Position numbers and translations under genes: made by a program. 64,000 bases of DNA, taken from positions 1-64,000 of the forward strand of contig NZ_JAAAWO010000004.1 in NCBI RefSeq assembly GCF_010500895.1. Direction: 5' to 3'. Under the pieces are notes generated by a model. It searched no databases, had not been told where the DNA came from, and saw only the letters and a program-made list of their open reading frames with translations. This stretch comes from Alteromonas genovensis. GTDB taxonomy: Bacteria; Pseudomonadota; Gammaproteobacteria; Enterobacterales; Alteromonadaceae. Below are positions 56,396 through 64,000 of the stretch, one piece after another. How positions within the stretch are numbered: the stretch's first letter is position 1; the number at the start of each line of letters is the position of its first letter.

Positions 56396-57367
56396 TTAAT
56401 TGTTGCTGTTCACCACTACTCTAAGACGCTTAATTTCATTTTCTGTAAAATCCGAGGTCTCATATTCACGTATCAATTTGCTGTATTCTTGCTTTGAAAG
56501 GTTAGCGCTTTGTAGCTTTTTAACATGAGCGCGGTAGCCTTCTACTTTCTGTTCCCACGCGCCCTGCTTTTCCCACAATGTATTAAAACGCTCAGCCACT
56601 TCATCACCAAATTCTGCGCTTATTGCACTAAAGCGAGAATTGTTATCACGGTATTGCTGCTTTATTTGTTGAATTCTGTGCATATCAACCGTTGGCTTAA
56701 AGGCTTCGCTATCGCTTGAAATAGCGAGAGATTCGACGATGGTGTTCTTTTTTGCCTCGCGAGTGAGGGTGCTGTCTTGGGCTATGGCAAGCCTTGCTAG
56801 CGCATCGTTATCGGAGGCTGCATCACTGCCAAACAAATATTCATACTCTCGATGACTGAAAAACTGCCGTCGTAAATCATATCGGGCGTCCAGCTTTTCC
56901 TGAACACTTTTCAGTGACGCCTGAACCATATTTATTTCCACATCTTCGCTGGCTAATGCCACTTTGTAGTTAACAAAACGGGAAAACAAGTCTACTGCGT
57001 AATCATGGGTATCTTTGGTATATAGTGATTCACTGTGGGCCACATAAGCAATTTGTACTGCCAACGGCGCTTGTTCAGCGTGTTCTGCAATAAAGAGCTC
57101 GAACCTGTCCTTAACCCAAATATTTAGCACAAATGGAATGAGATTTTTGGCATTTTCACCTTCAACTGTGGATGAGGCTGCCTGACTTGCAACCGTGCTT
57201 TTTAAAGCAGCGGGAAACGATGGGGATGCGCCATTGTTAGCGGTATCTTGTGAGCCTGAAGTCGTCGCCACAAAAGCTTCTGTATCGCTCTGTGTTGTAG
57301 CAACCGTCAATAACACAACAATGATAAGGAGGACAAATAGCCCCCCTCCTATAACTGCCGCTTTCAC
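56396..57367 (-). CDS. lifO: Lipase secretion chaperone (foldase, LifO-like)
   Basis: Lipase foldases are inner-membrane anchored helpers that fold the cognate secreted lipase in the periplasm. The 323-residue product begins with a membrane anchor (GGGLFVLLIIVVLLTVATTQ) and continues as long charged helices. The start is a GTG at 57367 that overlaps the lipase stop codon by one base (TAGTG), a strong sign of functional coupling. The family motif (RDFFDYFLSTAGE-like) seems to be represented by KDRFELFIAEHAE and is degenerate. The segment usually found before it is shorter than in Pseudomonas LifO. Identification rests mainly on context, anchor and helices. Confidence 0.78.
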   Translation of the reverse strand: MKAAVIGGGLFVLLIIVVLLTVATTQSDTEAFVATTSGSQDTANNGASPSFPAALKSTVASQAASSTVEGENAKNLIPFVLNIWVKDRFELFIAEHAEQAPLAVQIAYVAHSESLYTKDTHDYAVDLFSRFVNYKVALASEDVEINMVQASLKSVQEKLDARYDLRRQFFSHREYEYLFGSDAASDNDALARLAIAQDSTLTREAKKNTIVESLAISSDSEAFKPTVDMHRIQQIKQQYRDNNSRFSAISAEFGDEVAERFNTLWEKQGAWEQKVEGYRAHVKKLQSANLSKQEYSKLIREYETSDFTENEIKRLRVVVNSNN

Positions 57368-58305
57368 TACAGCCCTTGACGTTTCAGTCTGTTAGCCTGT
57401 TGCACGAACACATTCACTGGGTTGGTTTCAAACCAGTGGGTAATACCAAAACTTTGATTAACCTCATCGAGATGGTTCATTCTGTAGTTATCTCGCAGTA
57501 CTTTGCCTAAGTGAGAGCTACAGGTAGCCACTAATCCATCATTGGCTTCGTTAAATGCAGTGCCGGTAATGGCTAAGAAAGGGTCGACAACGTCAAGCGC
57601 ATTGGTAAAAGTTTTACCTCCACTCCATGAATAGTAATACACCCCATTTTCCGCCAGCATTTTGCCATCATTTCTGCAGTACGCCGATGGCATACCCTCT
57701 GGGTAGCGTTGATTAAATCTCACGGTTTCATCCGTTGATAGCGAATTTAACGCAGCAATAGCGTCGGTGGGTTTGTCTCTAGGATCTGACCCCGAGGCAA
57801 ACTCAATAATGTTGGCAAATGCGTTGACAACTACCCCAGCAGCATCTTCTTGAAAAGAGTCTTCAGCAATAGCATTACGCAGTTGGTCTGCGACTTTACT
57901 GCCCCAATTCACACCGCCTACTGAGCTTACTGAAGCAACCTTATCTGGTGCAACGCTTGCCGCATAGCGTGCAGTTGGGCCGCCGTGGCTGTGCCCAATC
58001 AAATTCACTTTTTCAGCGCCTGATAATGCAAGCACTTCGTCTATATAGTTTAATAACTGCTCACCACGCACTTCCGTTGAGTTTGCAGGTGATACTTCGG
58101 CAATGTAAACAACAGCACCATTGCGTGTTAGCTTTTGCGGCACTTTGTAGAAGTAATCGACAAATAGGATATCTTCAAACCCAAATAAGCCATGTACTAG
58201 CACTATAGGGTATTTCGTTTTCGCGTATGTGGATGCTGAAGCATGACTGGCAAATGCCATGCAAATTACAGCTATTAGTAGCGACACTCTTTTAATTATT
58301 CTCAT
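57367..58305 (-). CDS. lip: Secreted triacylglycerol lipase (family I)
   Basis: The 312-residue product has a cleavable signal peptide (MRIIKRVSLLIAVICMAFASHASA). The lipase motif GHSHGG has its nucleophile at Ser106, and an oxyanion loop is seen in VLVHGLFGFEDILF. The catalytic Asp is likely in DVVDPFLA. The C-terminal region NEANDGLVATCSSHLGKVL carries the Ca2+ site Asp, and MNHLDEVNQ carries the catalytic His. Two cysteines (SAYCRNDG and ATCSSH) are placed for the disulfide of family I.1/I.2 lipases. The foldase gene follows with one-base overlap. Secretion by a type II system is expected but not shown here. Confidence 0.92.
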   Translation of the reverse strand: MRIIKRVSLLIAVICMAFASHASASTYAKTKYPIVLVHGLFGFEDILFVDYFYKVPQKLTRNGAVVYIAEVSPANSTEVRGEQLLNYIDEVLALSGAEKVNLIGHSHGGPTARYAASVAPDKVASVSSVGGVNWGSKVADQLRNAIAEDSFQEDAAGVVVNAFANIIEFASGSDPRDKPTDAIAALNSLSTDETVRFNQRYPEGMPSAYCRNDGKMLAENGVYYYSWSGGKTFTNALDVVDPFLAITGTAFNEANDGLVATCSSHLGKVLRDNYRMNHLDEVNQSFGITHWFETNPVNVFVQQANRLKRQGL

Positions 58306-58699
58306 GTGTTTCCCTTTTTATCCCACGACCGTTGGTCACAGACTGTTTATCGCGGGCTGTTATTGCATCGGCGCTTAATCTCATTGAGCAATACTGTGTG
58401 AACAGCAGGCTCTTCGCACAGGTCTGTGGCCAGACCTTTGTTATAATTATGTAAACATGATGTAAATATCAAGGAGAGGATGAAATTTTTAATATATAGG
58501 AAAGGGTTATCTGACGTTATTTTAGAAATGTTTGAGCGATCTTTATTTAGTGATCAGTAAGTTATAAAAATTTAAGCGTATGACTATCCATACTATTTTT
58601 AGTATGGATAGTGACCATTAGCATTGGACATACACAATAGAAGTCTGCTGGCAATTTGCGTTGAAAATATCATTCCAAGTGCGATTAATAACGGAGGCA
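58306..58699 (-). other. Intergenic region between ubiG and lipase
   Basis: This 394-nt interval contains a perfect 13-bp inverted repeat near its ubiG side (58583-58612), an AGGTCTG/CAGACCT hairpin (58420-58437), and an AT-rich stretch around 58440-58475. On the minus strand that stretch reads TTGATA with TAATTA 17 bp later, a possible weak lipase promoter. No open frame of coding character is present. Confidence 0.5.
58583..58612. other. Perfect 13-bp hairpin downstream of ubiG
   Basis: ACTATCCATACTA and TAGTATGGATAGT pair perfectly around a TTTT loop. No T-tract follows on either strand, so it is not a standard intrinsic terminator. It lies 88 nt after the ubiG stop on the minus strand. 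It may be a protein-binding site or a 3' stabilising structure. Confidence 0.5.
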
Positions 58700-59458
58700 C
58701 TAGACCTGCTGCTGGTTAGCATAAGCCTGAATATAATTCACCGCGAGACTTGATGTAGTATGCCACGTAGAAGTGAACGGATTGAGCTTCATACCCACTT
58801 GATGCTGTACTTTGAAGTCGTCGCCGACCCAATTAATAAGCTCTTTAGGGGTGACAAACTTACGCCAGTCATGAGTGCCGATAGGCAGGTAGCGCATAAC
58901 GTATTCAGCGCCAACAATAGCAATGACGAAACTTTTCACCGTTCTGTTTAGCGTCGCTAATATTAGCAGTCCACCGGGTTTTACCATGCTAGCGCACTCA
59001 TTAATTAGCTGCTTTTGATCTGGCACATGTTCAACCACCTCTGCATTAATCACCACGTCAAACTGTCGACCCTCTTTAACGACCTCGCTAGAGAGTTGAT
59101 GGCGATATTCCACATCCACATTACTTTGCTTAGCGTGACGTTTAGCCACCTGTACGCTTACTGCGCTGGCATCAATACCCGTGACCGCGGCTCCTTTTGA
59201 CGCTAGTGGTTCACTGATTAGGCCGCCGCCACTGCCAATATCAATGATTGATAGGTTAGAAAAGGGCGTCGAGCTCTCTTGGCATGTAAAGTGTGAGCGT
59301 ATTTGGGACTCAATAACCTCAAGTCTCGCTTTGTTAAAGTCTAGCGCCGTTTTAAATTTACCTTTTGGATCCCACCAGGTTTCAGCAAGTGCATCAAATC
59401 TAGCTATTTCCTCTTGAGAAAAGTTGACGTTCCCGCTTTTGGTGCTTTTATCCAACAT
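58700..59458 (-). CDS. ubiG: Ubiquinone biosynthesis O-methyltransferase
   Basis: UbiG adds both O-methyl groups in ubiquinone synthesis. The 252-residue product has the SAM-binding core DIGSGGGLISEPLASKGAAVTGIDAS, a typical UbiG N-terminus (FDALAETWWDPKGKFKTAL) and a C-terminal helical part (IGTHDWRKFVTPKELINWV). It is a lone gene whose upstream region contains a tandem repeat array and a long palindrome, so its expression signals may be unusual. Confidence 0.95.
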   Translation of the reverse strand: MLDKSTKSGNVNFSQEEIARFDALAETWWDPKGKFKTALDFNKARLEVIESQIRSHFTCQESSTPFSNLSIIDIGSGGGLISEPLASKGAAVTGIDASAVSVQVAKRHAKQSNVDVEYRHQLSSEVVKEGRQFDVVINAEVVEHVPDQKQLINECASMVKPGGLLILATLNRTVKSFVIAIVGAEYVMRYLPIGTHDWRKFVTPKELINWVGDDFKVQHQVGMKLNPFTSTWHTTSSLAVNYIQAYANQQQV

Positions 59459-59477
59459 GTATGTGTTACCTCAAGTT

Positions 59478-59547
59478 CGTATTTCGAAAAGCATGTTTCG
59501 AAACCCGTATTTTGAGAAGCGTATCTCAAAAAGCGTATCTCGAAAAA
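59478..59547. repeat. Five tandem 14-bp repeats in the ubiG upstream region
   Basis: Units in register are CGTATTTCGAAAAG, CATGTTTCGAAACC, CGTATTTTGAGAAG, CGTATCTCAAAAAG and CGTATCTCGAAAAA. The array lies 20-89 nt upstream of the ubiG start, in what is probably its 5' untranslated region. Copies share a CGTATnTCGAAAA core. Confidence 0.8.
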
Positions 59548-59578
59548 AGGAGTGTACAAAAAGGGATTATCAACATGA

Positions 59579-59610
59579 TGTGTAAAAAGGGATGCATCCC
59601 TTTTTACACA
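59579..59610. promoter_or_regulatory. 32-bp perfect palindrome between ubiG and the DUF2237 gene
   Basis: The half-site is TGTGTAAAAAGGGATG, followed by its exact reverse complement with no spacer. A direct partial copy of the half-site, GTGTACAAAAAGGGAT, lies just upstream at 59552-59567. No T-tract makes it a terminator on the minus strand. It is a candidate operator for a divergent regulatory pair or a cruciform-forming element. Confidence 0.65.
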
Positions 59611-59663
59611 AAACCGTATACACTCTAGATTTACTAGATACGCAATGAGCGAGGTATTTGATT

Positions 59664-60023
59664 TTGGCAAATGCAAAAAATGTTTATGGCAGACCGCTTC
59701 AGCTTTGCTGCGGCAACGCCGGTTTCACGAGAGAAGGCTTTTGCTATGTGCCTTCGGCTGATGTAGGTAATCATAGCGTATGTGCAGTAGTAACAGATGA
59801 GTTTTTACAATTCTCTTTGCGCCAGGGTAATGACCTTATAACGCCGTGGCCGAGCATGGAATTTTCGGGCCTACTTGCGGGCGACAGATGGTGTTTATGT
59901 GCAAGTCGATGGCTACAAGCTTATGAAGCTGGTGTGGCACCTACCGTGCGTCTAGAGGCTACACATGAAAAGGCGTTGGACGTTATTCCGCTAGCGATAC
60001 TTGAAGAGTATGCAGCAACGTAA
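59664..60023 (+). CDS. DUF2237 family protein
   Basis: The 119-residue product matches DUF2237: NVYGRPLQLCCGNAGFTREG, then DVGNHSVCAVVTDEFLQFS, the strongly conserved GDRWCLCASRW and APTVRLEATHEKAL. The family has several conserved cysteines (CC, C and CLC) that could bind metal or act in redox chemistry, but its function is unknown. A start at the TTG at 59664 is preferred because GAGG lies 9 nt upstream; a TTG at 59658 is also in frame. It is divergent from ubiG. Confidence 0.85.
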   Translation: MANAKNVYGRPLQLCCGNAGFTREGFCYVPSADVGNHSVCAVVTDEFLQFSLRQGNDLITPWPSMEFSGLLAGDRWCLCASRWLQAYEAGVAPTVRLEATHEKALDVIPLAILEEYAAT

Positions 60024-60094
60024 TTTCATCGAAAACTGACACGTTAAAAACATGTCTTTCTCGAAATGTAGCATTATCAGTTTATATAAATCAT

Positions 60095-60125
60095 AAAAAA
60101 TTAAGGCGCTTGTTAGCGCCTTAAT
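60095..60125 (-). terminator. Terminator after the aldehyde dehydrogenase gene
   Basis: On the minus strand TTAAGGCGC-TAACAA-GCGCCTTAA forms a 9-bp stem with a 6-nt loop, followed by TTTTTTATG. It lies 14 nt after the dehydrogenase stop codon. It may also serve the convergent DUF2237 gene weakly. Confidence 0.9.
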
Positions 60126-60138
60126 TATAGCTTTACAC

Positions 60139-61569
60139 TTACTGCGGCGTTCGCAACACCATGAGTCGAGTCTCTGACATATCCTCGATGGCGTAACGTA
60201 TGCCTTCTCTGCCCAAGCCAGAGTCTTTCACTCCGCCATAAGGCATATTATCTACACGCCAGCTTGGTACATCACCAATGACAACACCACCAACATCTAG
60301 CTCGTTCCACGCCTTATGTGCTTTATAAATATCTCGGGTAAACACGCCAGCCTGCAGTCCATAACGGCTGTTATTAACTTCATCTAGCGCCTCTTCATAA
60401 CTGTCAAAGGAATAGAGCACTGATAGCGGGCCAAAGGCTTCTTCCGCGCTAGCATCACAGTCTTTCGGTACCCCTTCCATTACCGTAGCATCAAGCATGG
60501 CACCGTCTCTGGTACCGCCACACAGAATTTTTCCGCCTGCTTTTTCAGCGTCAATAATCCAGTCGTGAAGTCGCTCTGCCTCGCCCTCAGAGATCATTGG
60601 CCCAATAAAGGTATCCTCACTCGACGGGTCTCCACTGACTAACGATTTTACTTTTTCAACGAAGCGCGCTTTAAAATCATCATAAATGGCGCTGTGTACC
60701 AGTAGCCTTTGCACACTGATACAGCTTTGACCTGACTGATAGTAAGCACCAATGATAATACGCTCTATGGCATCATCAAGGTCGGCATCCTCATCTACAA
60801 TACATGCAGCGTTGCCACCTAGCTCTAACACTACCGGCTTTTTCCCCGCCTTGGCCTTGAGGGCCCAACCTACATCTGGGGAACCTGTAAAGCTAAGCAG
60901 TTTCAAACGCTCGTCTGTTGTAAAAAGGTCTGCGCCATCTCTGCTGCAAGGCAAAATTGAAAACGCACCTTTGGGCAACGCGGTTTCAGCTAGCACTTCA
61001 CCAATAATTAGTGCGCCAATGGGCGTGCGTGACGCTGGCTTAAGCACAAATGTACAACCCGCAGCAATGGCGGGTGCCACCTTGTGGGCCGCTAAATTAA
61101 GGGGGAAGTTAAAGGGTGAAATAAACGAACATGGGCCTATTGGCACCTTCTTCGTCATACCTTGGTACCCTTTAGCTTTAGCTGAAATCTCTAAATTAAC
61201 CACTTCGCCGTTAATACGCACCGATTCCTCAGCAGCAATTTTAAACGTGTCGATAAGGCGACTTACCTCGCCTTTAGCATCTTTAATTGGCTTGCCCGCT
61301 TCTATACACAGCGCTTGTGCAAGCTCATCAGCCCGCTCCTGAAACCGCTTTACACAATGCTCTAGCACTGCTTGGCGCTCATAGGGTGCCATTGCGGTCA
61401 TTGCTGGCTGGGCGGCTTCTGCCGCCGCAATGGCCTTGTCGATAGTATCGGCGTCGGCGATGGCAACCTGCGTGGCTACCTCCCCGGTATATTTATTTGT
61501 CACGTCAAGATTAGTATTAGCGTAACACGCCTCGCTGGCGAGGTAGTACGGATAGCTTTCCTTTAACAT
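60139..61569 (-). CDS. NAD(P)-dependent aldehyde dehydrogenase
   Basis: The 476-residue product is a soluble ALDH-superfamily enzyme. Catalytic elements are the Asn in FNFPLNLAAHKVAPA, Glu in VLELGGNAACIV and nucleophile Cys in SGQSCISVQR. The C-terminal GGVKDSGLGREG is typical. Sequence hints point to a lactaldehyde or phosphonoacetaldehyde/succinic semialdehyde-like enzyme, but I cannot choose between these. It lies 69 nt downstream of the ThDP enzyme gene with AAGGAG before its ATG, so it may oxidise the aldehyde that the ThDP enzyme produces. It has a terminator of its own. Confidence 0.88.
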   Translation of the reverse strand: MLKESYPYYLASEACYANTNLDVTNKYTGEVATQVAIADADTIDKAIAAAEAAQPAMTAMAPYERQAVLEHCVKRFQERADELAQALCIEAGKPIKDAKGEVSRLIDTFKIAAEESVRINGEVVNLEISAKAKGYQGMTKKVPIGPCSFISPFNFPLNLAAHKVAPAIAAGCTFVLKPASRTPIGALIIGEVLAETALPKGAFSILPCSRDGADLFTTDERLKLLSFTGSPDVGWALKAKAGKKPVVLELGGNAACIVDEDADLDDAIERIIIGAYYQSGQSCISVQRLLVHSAIYDDFKARFVEKVKSLVSGDPSSEDTFIGPMISEGEAERLHDWIIDAEKAGGKILCGGTRDGAMLDATVMEGVPKDCDASAEEAFGPLSVLYSFDSYEEALDEVNNSRYGLQAGVFTRDIYKAHKAWNELDVGGVVIGDVPSWRVDNMPYGGVKDSGLGREGIRYAIEDMSETRLMVLRTPQ

Positions 61570-61637
61570 ATCGGCTCCTTCTGTTTTGCTTTGCTGTTTT
61601 GACTTGCTGCTCTAATACACTGCATCAGCGCGCAATA

Positions 61638-63278
61638 TCACAACTTAGCACTGAGTTCTTTAATGGTATGGTTGAGCGTTTCATCGTTCATGCTGTAATC
61701 GATGGGGCAATCGATGATGTGAACGCCCGGGGTCTGTAAACAGCGCTCAACCATGGGAATAAGTACGTCGGTATCATCCACTCTCCAGCCCTGCGCACCA
61801 TAGCTTTGAGCGTATTTAACAAAATTGGGGTTGCCATAGTCCAACCCAAATTCGTCGAACGCCATGTTGGCCTGCTTCCACTTGATCATGCCGTAGGCGT
61901 CATCTCGTAAAATAATCACCACGAGATCAAGTTTAAGCCTTACGGCGGTTTCTATTTCTTGGCTATTCATCATAAAGCCGCCGTCGCCGCATACACTCAG
62001 CACGGGAACGTCTGGATTCACTAATTTTGCAGCCATTGCAGATGGTAATCCGGCGCCCATACTGGCTAAGGCATTGTCGAGTAAAAGGGTATTGGGGTGA
62101 TAAGCGGGATAATTACGAGCAAACCAAATTTTATAGATACCGTTATCAAGGGTCACAATGCCGTTGTCGGGCATCACCTTTCTAATATCTCTCACAAAGC
62201 GCTCTGGCAATATTGGAAAACGATTGTCGTCTTCGGCCTCTGCACGATGATGCACATAAGCTTCATGAACGTCTTTGTAAAAATCGAGCTTCCAGTCCTT
62301 TTGCGGCGTAATTTCTTCTTTAATTTGCCAAATGCTATTAGCAATGTCGCCAACAACTTCAAGCTGCGGGAAATACACAGGGTCTACTGCAGCGGGGTCG
62401 AAGTTAACGTGAATCACTTTCTTATCGTTGTGATGCATAAAGAAGGGCGGCTTCTCTACCACGTCATGGCCTACATTAATAATAAGGTCTGCCCGCTCAA
62501 TAGCTCGGTGTACAAAGTCACCGTCCGATAGTGCCGTGTTGCCGGCAAATCGCGGGTCGCTCTCGTTAAGCACGCCTTTACCCATTTGCGTGGTCACAAA
62601 TGGAATACAGGTTTTATCCACAAATTCGCGGAGCATTTTAGCGGTAAGCTTTCGATTAGCCCCGGCACCAATTAATAGCAGTGGCGACGTTGCATTTTCT
62701 ATCATAGATACGGCAGAAGACACCGCTTTGTATTCCGCAATAGGCCGTCTTGCCACATTTGGCTCTAAGAGGTGCGCGGTAGTTTGTTCTGCAGCAATGT
62801 CCTCTGGTAGTTCAATGTGAACCGCGCCAGGTCGCTCTTCGTGAGCCAGTCGAAATGCTTCCCTCACCGTCGAGGGTATTCTGTCACCGCTTACCACCTG
62901 CGTGGTAAATTTGGTGATAGGACGCATCATGTCCACAATATCGATGACTTGAAAGCGCCCCTGCTTGCTGGTTTTAATAGGTTTTTGGCCCGTTATCATC
63001 AACATGGGCATAGCGCCAAGTTGCGCATAAGCAGCGGGAGTGACTAAATTCGTTGCTCCTGGGCCAAGTGTGGCCAGACACACCCCTACCTTACCGGTTA
63101 ATCGCCCGTAGGTAGCGGCCATAAAGCCAGCACCCTGCTCGTGCCGCGTAAGCACAAGCTTGATGGATGAGGAACGCAATGATTCAAGCAGGTCTAAATT
63201 TTCTTCACCTGGAATACCGAACACGTACTCAACGCGTTCGGCCTCAAGTGCCTTCACAAATAAATCAGACGCTTTCAT
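61638..63278 (-). CDS. Acetolactate synthase large subunit-like ThDP enzyme
   Basis: The 546-residue product starts at the ATG at 63278, just after AGGAGTG; the frame is open to 63332. ThDP-enzyme elements are the catalytic Glu in TRHEQGAGFMAATYG and the diphosphate motif GDGGFMMNSQEIETAV. It fits the catabolic AlsS/IlvB-like group and shows no sign of a small regulatory subunit gene next to it. The pairing with an aldehyde dehydrogenase opens other possibilities, such as a 2-oxoacid decarboxylase feeding the dehydrogenase. Sequence alone does not separate these. Confidence 0.85.
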   Translation of the reverse strand: MKASDLFVKALEAERVEYVFGIPGEENLDLLESLRSSSIKLVLTRHEQGAGFMAATYGRLTGKVGVCLATLGPGATNLVTPAAYAQLGAMPMLMITGQKPIKTSKQGRFQVIDIVDMMRPITKFTTQVVSGDRIPSTVREAFRLAHEERPGAVHIELPEDIAAEQTTAHLLEPNVARRPIAEYKAVSSAVSMIENATSPLLLIGAGANRKLTAKMLREFVDKTCIPFVTTQMGKGVLNESDPRFAGNTALSDGDFVHRAIERADLIINVGHDVVEKPPFFMHHNDKKVIHVNFDPAAVDPVYFPQLEVVGDIANSIWQIKEEITPQKDWKLDFYKDVHEAYVHHRAEAEDDNRFPILPERFVRDIRKVMPDNGIVTLDNGIYKIWFARNYPAYHPNTLLLDNALASMGAGLPSAMAAKLVNPDVPVLSVCGDGGFMMNSQEIETAVRLKLDLVVIILRDDAYGMIKWKQANMAFDEFGLDYGNPNFVKYAQSYGAQGWRVDDTDVLIPMVERCLQTPGVHIIDCPIDYSMNDETLNHTIKELSAKL

Positions 63279-63411
63279 ATACCACACACTCCTTTGTTGA
63301 ATTAAATTCAAATAGTGCCTATTGCTACGCACTTAAGCCAAAAATCGATTGGTGTGGCTATAACAATAGGTGAATTGTGGTGTTTGTGCCCAATGATCGT
63401 AGAATTTGTAC

Positions 63412-63825
63412 CTAACTATTTTGCTGTTCAGCTTCCCATTGTTCGAGCTTTTCTTTGGTGGCTGCATCTACCGATGCTTTATTCTCACTTACCCACCAGC
63501 GTTCCATTACTCGCACATTTTTTTGATTTGCTTTGTAAAACACGTCGATGATGTCGCCAACAAAGGGAATAAAGCCTAAACCAAAATCGATGGCAGAATT
63601 TTTTACCATCTGCGCAACTAAGGCGCTCGGCATACCAAGAGATTTACCAAGCCAAACAATGCGCAAAGAAACGAATAACATGAGTGCATCACCTGCACCA
63701 GGGATTAAGCCGACAATAGAATCCAAGCCAATTTTGATAGGGATGAAAGGGAGCTTAATCGCAGTATCTAATAAGTTGGCGAGCTTTTGCGCCTTCAGTA
63801 ATGCCGGTGGTGCTTTAACGTCCAT
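63412..63825 (-). CDS. DUF4112 membrane protein
   Basis: The 137-residue product (ATG at 63825, preceded by AAGGAG) has the DUF4112 pattern: a central pair of hydrophobic segments (LDSIVGLIPGAGDALMLFVS, AIDFGLGFIPFVGDIIDVF) with repeated GxxPxxGD signatures, then a charged tail (KEKLEQWEAEQQNS). Such proteins are small membrane proteins of unknown function. It is a lone gene, 133 nt from the ThDP enzyme gene. Confidence 0.87.
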   Translation of the reverse strand: MDVKAPPALLKAQKLANLLDTAIKLPFIPIKIGLDSIVGLIPGAGDALMLFVSLRIVWLGKSLGMPSALVAQMVKNSAIDFGLGFIPFVGDIIDVFYKANQKNVRVMERWWVSENKASVDAATKEKLEQWEAEQQNS

Positions 63826-64000
63826 ATTCACTCCTTTTTGGGCATACTGCCCTGATGTAAATTAACAATGAGGCATTAACATTAACATGCCCCATTTGAA
63901 TGACCAGAGCTCAAACCAAGCCCCATATTTTAGGGCGTATAATAAGACATATACTTCGGGGCGCTATTTTGAGCTTAAACTTCAGAACCTAGGGCTTTAG
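63826..64000. other. Right-edge intergenic sequence
   Basis: The last 175 nt contain no gene I can support. A small imperfect inverted repeat GGCAT...ATGCC with an inner TTAACATTAACA direct repeat lies near 63872-63891. Confidence 0.5.

Noticed and set aside
60752..61342. 196-codon plus-strand open frame opposite the aldehyde dehydrogenase
   Set aside because: The sense strand encodes complete catalytic ALDH motifs; the antisense frame has no recognisable domain or ribosome binding site.

Overview
The window looks like a chromosomal segment of a marine gammaproteobacterium, most likely Alteromonas or a close relative in the Alteromonadaceae. This is an inference. The ribosomal and RNA polymerase proteins are very close to E. 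coli (rpoB has the same length, 1342 residues), there is an amylosucrase of the type described from Alteromonas, and the accessory genes (DUF5916/CBM9 surface protein, lipoprotein M13 peptidase, S9 peptidase, lipase plus foldase) fit a marine heterotroph. No phage, integrase, insertion sequence with a transposase, or CRISPR array was found.

Region 1 (1-18300, all minus strand) is the transcription/translation core. Read in the direction of transcription it runs tRNA-Trp, secE, nusG, terminator, a sensor-like protein plus diguanylate cyclase pair, then rplK-rplA-rplJ-rplL-rpoB-rpoC, rpsL-rpsG-fusA-tuf (tuf is cut by the window edge). The beta and str operons are contiguous. Strong sigma70-type promoters are visible before tRNA-Trp, rplK and rpsL. 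An L10-type leader precedes rplJ, an attenuator hairpin follows rplL, and the rpoC-rpsL gap holds a promoter embedded in a terminator stem followed by a structured leader.

Region 2 (18300-34500) holds single genes and small units: an ABC exporter, the DUF5916 protein, an RraA-like protein, a PepO-type peptidase, dbpA, pyrC, a PhnA/YjdM protein, blc lipocalin, an aldo/keto reductase, yaeR, mscS and an MFS transporter. A 12-unit minisatellite of about 15 bp separates yaeR from mscS.

Region 3 (34500-52800) combines sugar metabolism (amylosucrase; fructokinase with a divergent ROK regulator and a palindromic operator candidate), pterin metabolism (folE/folM), putrescine synthesis from agmatine (agmatine deiminase and N-carbamoylputrescine amidase, overlapping), and a complete ligase-associated DNA repair set. 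In that set pdeM and the DEXH helicase lie on the minus strand, and the exonuclease and ATP-dependent ligase lie on the plus strand. An LpxH-like phosphoesterase and a class 3 lipase sit between the two halves. A homocysteine methyltransferase follows the ROK gene.

Region 4 (52800-64000) is mostly minus strand: an S9 peptidase, two overlapping glutathione transferases, a secreted lipase overlapping its foldase, ubiG, a divergent DUF2237 protein, an aldehyde dehydrogenase with an acetolactate-synthase-like ThDP enzyme, and a DUF4112 membrane protein. Between ubiG and the DUF2237 gene lie five 14-bp repeats and a 32-bp perfect palindrome.

The least explained items are the sensor/cyclase pair inside the nusG-rplK interval, the rpsL leader, the short tandem arrays next to gene ends, the palindrome at 59579-59610, and the two extra genes inside the DNA repair locus. 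Residue numbers were counted by hand and may be off by one.
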